64,000 bases of DNA from a bacterium (GTDB lineage: Bacteria > Desulfobacterota > Binatia > HRBIN30 > CADEER01): positions 276,286 through 340,285 of the forward strand of contig JAHBUY010000007.1 in the NCBI GenBank assembly GCA_019637795.1, written 5' to 3'. This document shows positions 62,704 to 64,000 of this stretch, in pieces. A program made the position numbers and the translations under genes. Position 1 is the first letter of the stretch; each line of letters starts with the position of its first letter. The notes below the pieces were generated by a model. That model did not search any database. It worked only from the letters and a program-made list of their open reading frames with translations, and was not told where the DNA came from.

Positions 62704-63081
62704 TCCCCCTCACTCGCAAAACCCTGTGCGCCCTAACAGCCCCTGCGCGGGCGGGCAAGACTCGCCCTGCCCGGGAGCCGGCGCCGCCGCGCGCACCTTC
62801 CGAAGGGCGGCATCGGGTCGTTCCGGCGCCGCTCCGCTGGGACCCGTCACGGCCCCCGGGCGCTCGTCCGACGCCGCGAGATCGTCGACGCCGCGCCGCA
62901 CGAGGCCAGGCGGAGGAGCTACGCGGCGCTGACGGCGCCCTTCACCACCGACAGCGGAACCACCCGTTCCGGGTTCGGCTACGGGGAGCGAGCGCCAGGT
63001 CGCCGATGACCGCGGGCGAGAAGACGAGGCTGACGCGCCGGCGCAGGATGTCACCGCACGCGCGCCGCGGCGAGCCCCGGC
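62704..63081. other. region without recognised gene
   Basis: No convincing coding region is seen in these 378 bp. A plus-strand frame around 62870-63009 (REIVDAAPHEARRRSYAALTAP) reads like a protein tail but has no supported start, so it may be a gene remnant. The pntA promoter should lie at its left edge; no clear promoter motif is visible. Confidence 0.4.
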
Positions 63082-63324
63082 TCAGCCGCTCGCCGCCTGC
63101 ACCGCCTCCCGGCCCTTCTCGGTCAACGAGAAGACCGCGCTCGCTTCGTCGTAGACCACCAATCCGTCGCCGACCAGCCCTTCCATCAACTGCGAGAACG
63201 CCTGGTGGCCGGCCTGGTAGAAGACCAGGCTGTGCGTGTGCAGCTCGCGAATCGGCAGCGCGCCGCCCTTCTTGGCGAGGAACTTCATCAGTCCCGATCG
63301 AGCCGCCGCCGTGTCCGTGGCCAT
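63082..63324 (-). CDS. small winged-helix-like protein
   Basis: The 80-residue protein looks like a winged helix-turn-helix: LMKFLAKKGGALPIREL, a helix with HQAFSQLMEGLVGDGLVVYDEASAVFSLTEKGREAV ending in a beta wing. GAGGGCAGGAG precedes the ATG. It is divergent from the TetR gene and may be its target or partner. Not recognised by name. Confidence 0.68.
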   Translation of the reverse strand: MATDTAAARSGLMKFLAKKGGALPIRELHTHSLVFYQAGHQAFSQLMEGLVGDGLVVYDEASAVFSLTEKGREAVQAASG

Positions 63325-63387
63325 CTCCTGCCCTCCCCTCGGTCCCTTCTAGCCCGCGGGCGCCGGGCGCGCAGCCGGGGCGCCCGA

Positions 63388-63415
63388 TTGACATAGTGGC
63401 AGAGTCGATGCCACT
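63388..63415. promoter_or_regulatory. TetR-type operator beside -35 element
   Basis: AGTGGCA (63395-63401) and TGCCACT (63409-63415) are exact inverted repeats around GAGTCGA. A TTGACA (63388-63393) precedes them. The site ends 9 bases before the TetR start codon and lies in the divergent region, so autorepression is likely. Confidence 0.6.
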
Positions 63416-63424
63416 TTCGACCGC

Positions 63425-64000
63425 ATGCCCGCCCATCCGCTGCGCCGTCCGGCGCGCGCCGACGCCGACGGGCGCGCCCGACGTGCCCACCGCAGCGGCG
63501 AGGCGATCGTCGCGGCGCTCTACGACCTGATCGGCGAGGGCGTGCTCGACCCCACCGCCCAGCAGGTGGCGGAGCGCGCCCGGGTCGGCATCCGCACCGT
63601 TTTCCGCCGCTTCTCCGACAAGGAGCGTCTGTTCGCGGAAATGGACGCCCGCCTCACCGCCGAGGCGCTGCCGCTGCTCCGCGACGCGGCGCCGCAGGGG
63701 GGCATCGACGCGCGCGCGGCCGCCCTGGTCGAGCGCCGGGCCGTCTTCTTCGAGCGCATCGCGCCGTACAAGCGGGCCGGCAACCTCAAGCGCTGGCGCT
63801 CCCCGTTTCTCGCCGAACGGCACGGCCACCTGGTGACGGTCCTGCGCGGCGAGCTGCTGCGTTGGCTGCCCGAGCTCCGCCGCGCCCCGGCGGCGCTGGT
63901 CGACGCCCTCGAGCTGGCGACCTCGTTCGAGGCCTGGGATCGCCTGCGCGGCGAGCAGCGCCTCGCGGCAACGCGCGCCCGGGCGGTGGTTGAACGGACG
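63425..64000 (+). CDS. TetR/AcrR family regulator, partial
   Basis: The frame is open for 192 codons to the window end. The N-terminal DNA-binding domain is EAIVAALYDLIGEGVLDPTAQQVAERARVGIRTVFRRFSDKERLF, with a Arg-rich lead of about 25 residues. The rest is the helical effector domain (EALPLLRDA, VFFERIAPYKRAGN). The C-terminus is cut by the window. An operator-like inverted repeat precedes the start. Confidence 0.85.
   Translation, partial: MPAHPLRRPARADADGRARRAHRSGEAIVAALYDLIGEGVLDPTAQQVAERARVGIRTVFRRFSDKERLFAEMDARLTAEALPLLRDAAPQGGIDARAAALVERRAVFFERIAPYKRAGNLKRWRSPFLAERHGHLVTVLRGELLRWLPELRRAPAALVDALELATSFEAWDRLRGEQRLAATRARAVVERT

Noticed and set aside
62710..63054. A 114-codon minus-strand gene before pntA
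   Set aside because: Ala/Gly/Pro/Arg-rich without domain or ribosome-binding site; kept as a region without recognised gene.

Overview
The window is a GC-rich (roughly 70 %) bacterial chromosome segment. Several traits point to a Desulfobacterota_B / Candidatus Binatota-like organism: secreted proteins with dockerin-like CNxDG repeats, a myxococcal-type Cys-rich repeat, Cys-rich secreted proteins without known domains, a sugar-dehydrogenase-like propeller with an extra C-terminal domain, and acyl-CoA, thiolase and Baeyer-Villiger type catabolic genes. This assignment is by resemblance of gene style and is not proven.

Layout. 1-8.8 kb: a secreted discoidin-domain protein (cut by the window edge), a D-cysteine desulfhydrase family enzyme, an SGNH hydrolase, a membrane histidine kinase, a LolA-like periplasmic protein, a secreted sugar-dehydrogenase-like propeller and a small HTH regulator. 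9.0-14.4 kb: a four-gene operon of an inactive transglutaminase/7TM protein (UUP1 family), an ATP-grasp ligase-like protein, a second transglutaminase-fold protein lacking its catalytic residues, and a gingipain/caspase-like (C25) protein. 14.4-25 kb: cobalamin-dependent methionine synthase, a YihY/BrkB membrane protein, a membrane protein with an HELLH motif, an SDR enzyme, a dockerin-like plus alpha/beta-hydrolase protein, a PilT-like ATPase and a single-domain receiver.

25.1-36.2 kb is a recombination hot spot at tRNA-Leu(UAA). An intact-looking 10,081-bp integrated element is bounded by perfect 40-bp direct repeats (26051-26090 and 36132-36171) copied from the 5' half of the tRNA. It carries a tyrosine integrase, a prim-pol/RepA-type replication protein, an AlpA-like HTH, a cluster of iteron-like TGATCCGC repeats, a terminase large subunit, a Holliday-junction-resolvase-like nuclease, a divergent RHH regulator and many small genes, but no capsid, portal, tail or lysis genes. 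It looks like a phage satellite. On the other side of the tRNA, a second pair of imperfect repeats (25131-25207 and 25980-26057) brackets an 850-bp remnant with a zinc-ribbon gene and an HNH fragment.

36-54.7 kb: a Baeyer-Villiger monooxygenase, a GST, a large secreted beta-helix/propeller protein, a thiolase-DUF35 pair, pterin dehydratase, a secreted beta-helix protein, a FixJ-type regulator, a ferritin-like protein, Cys-rich secreted proteins, a TetR regulator and a DUF3604 / parvulin / HupE-like operon, followed by tRNA-Ala(CGC). 54.8-64 kb: acyl-CoA dehydrogenase, a DksA/TraR protein, Dxr of the MEP isoprenoid pathway, an MBL-fold protein, glutamyl-Q tRNA(Asp) synthetase, a two-gene proton-translocating transhydrogenase (PntA1 and fused PntA2-PntB), a small winged-helix protein and a TetR regulator cut by the window end.

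The two most notable systems are the tRNA-Leu satellite and the UUP1 / ATP-grasp / dead-transglutaminase / C25 operon.
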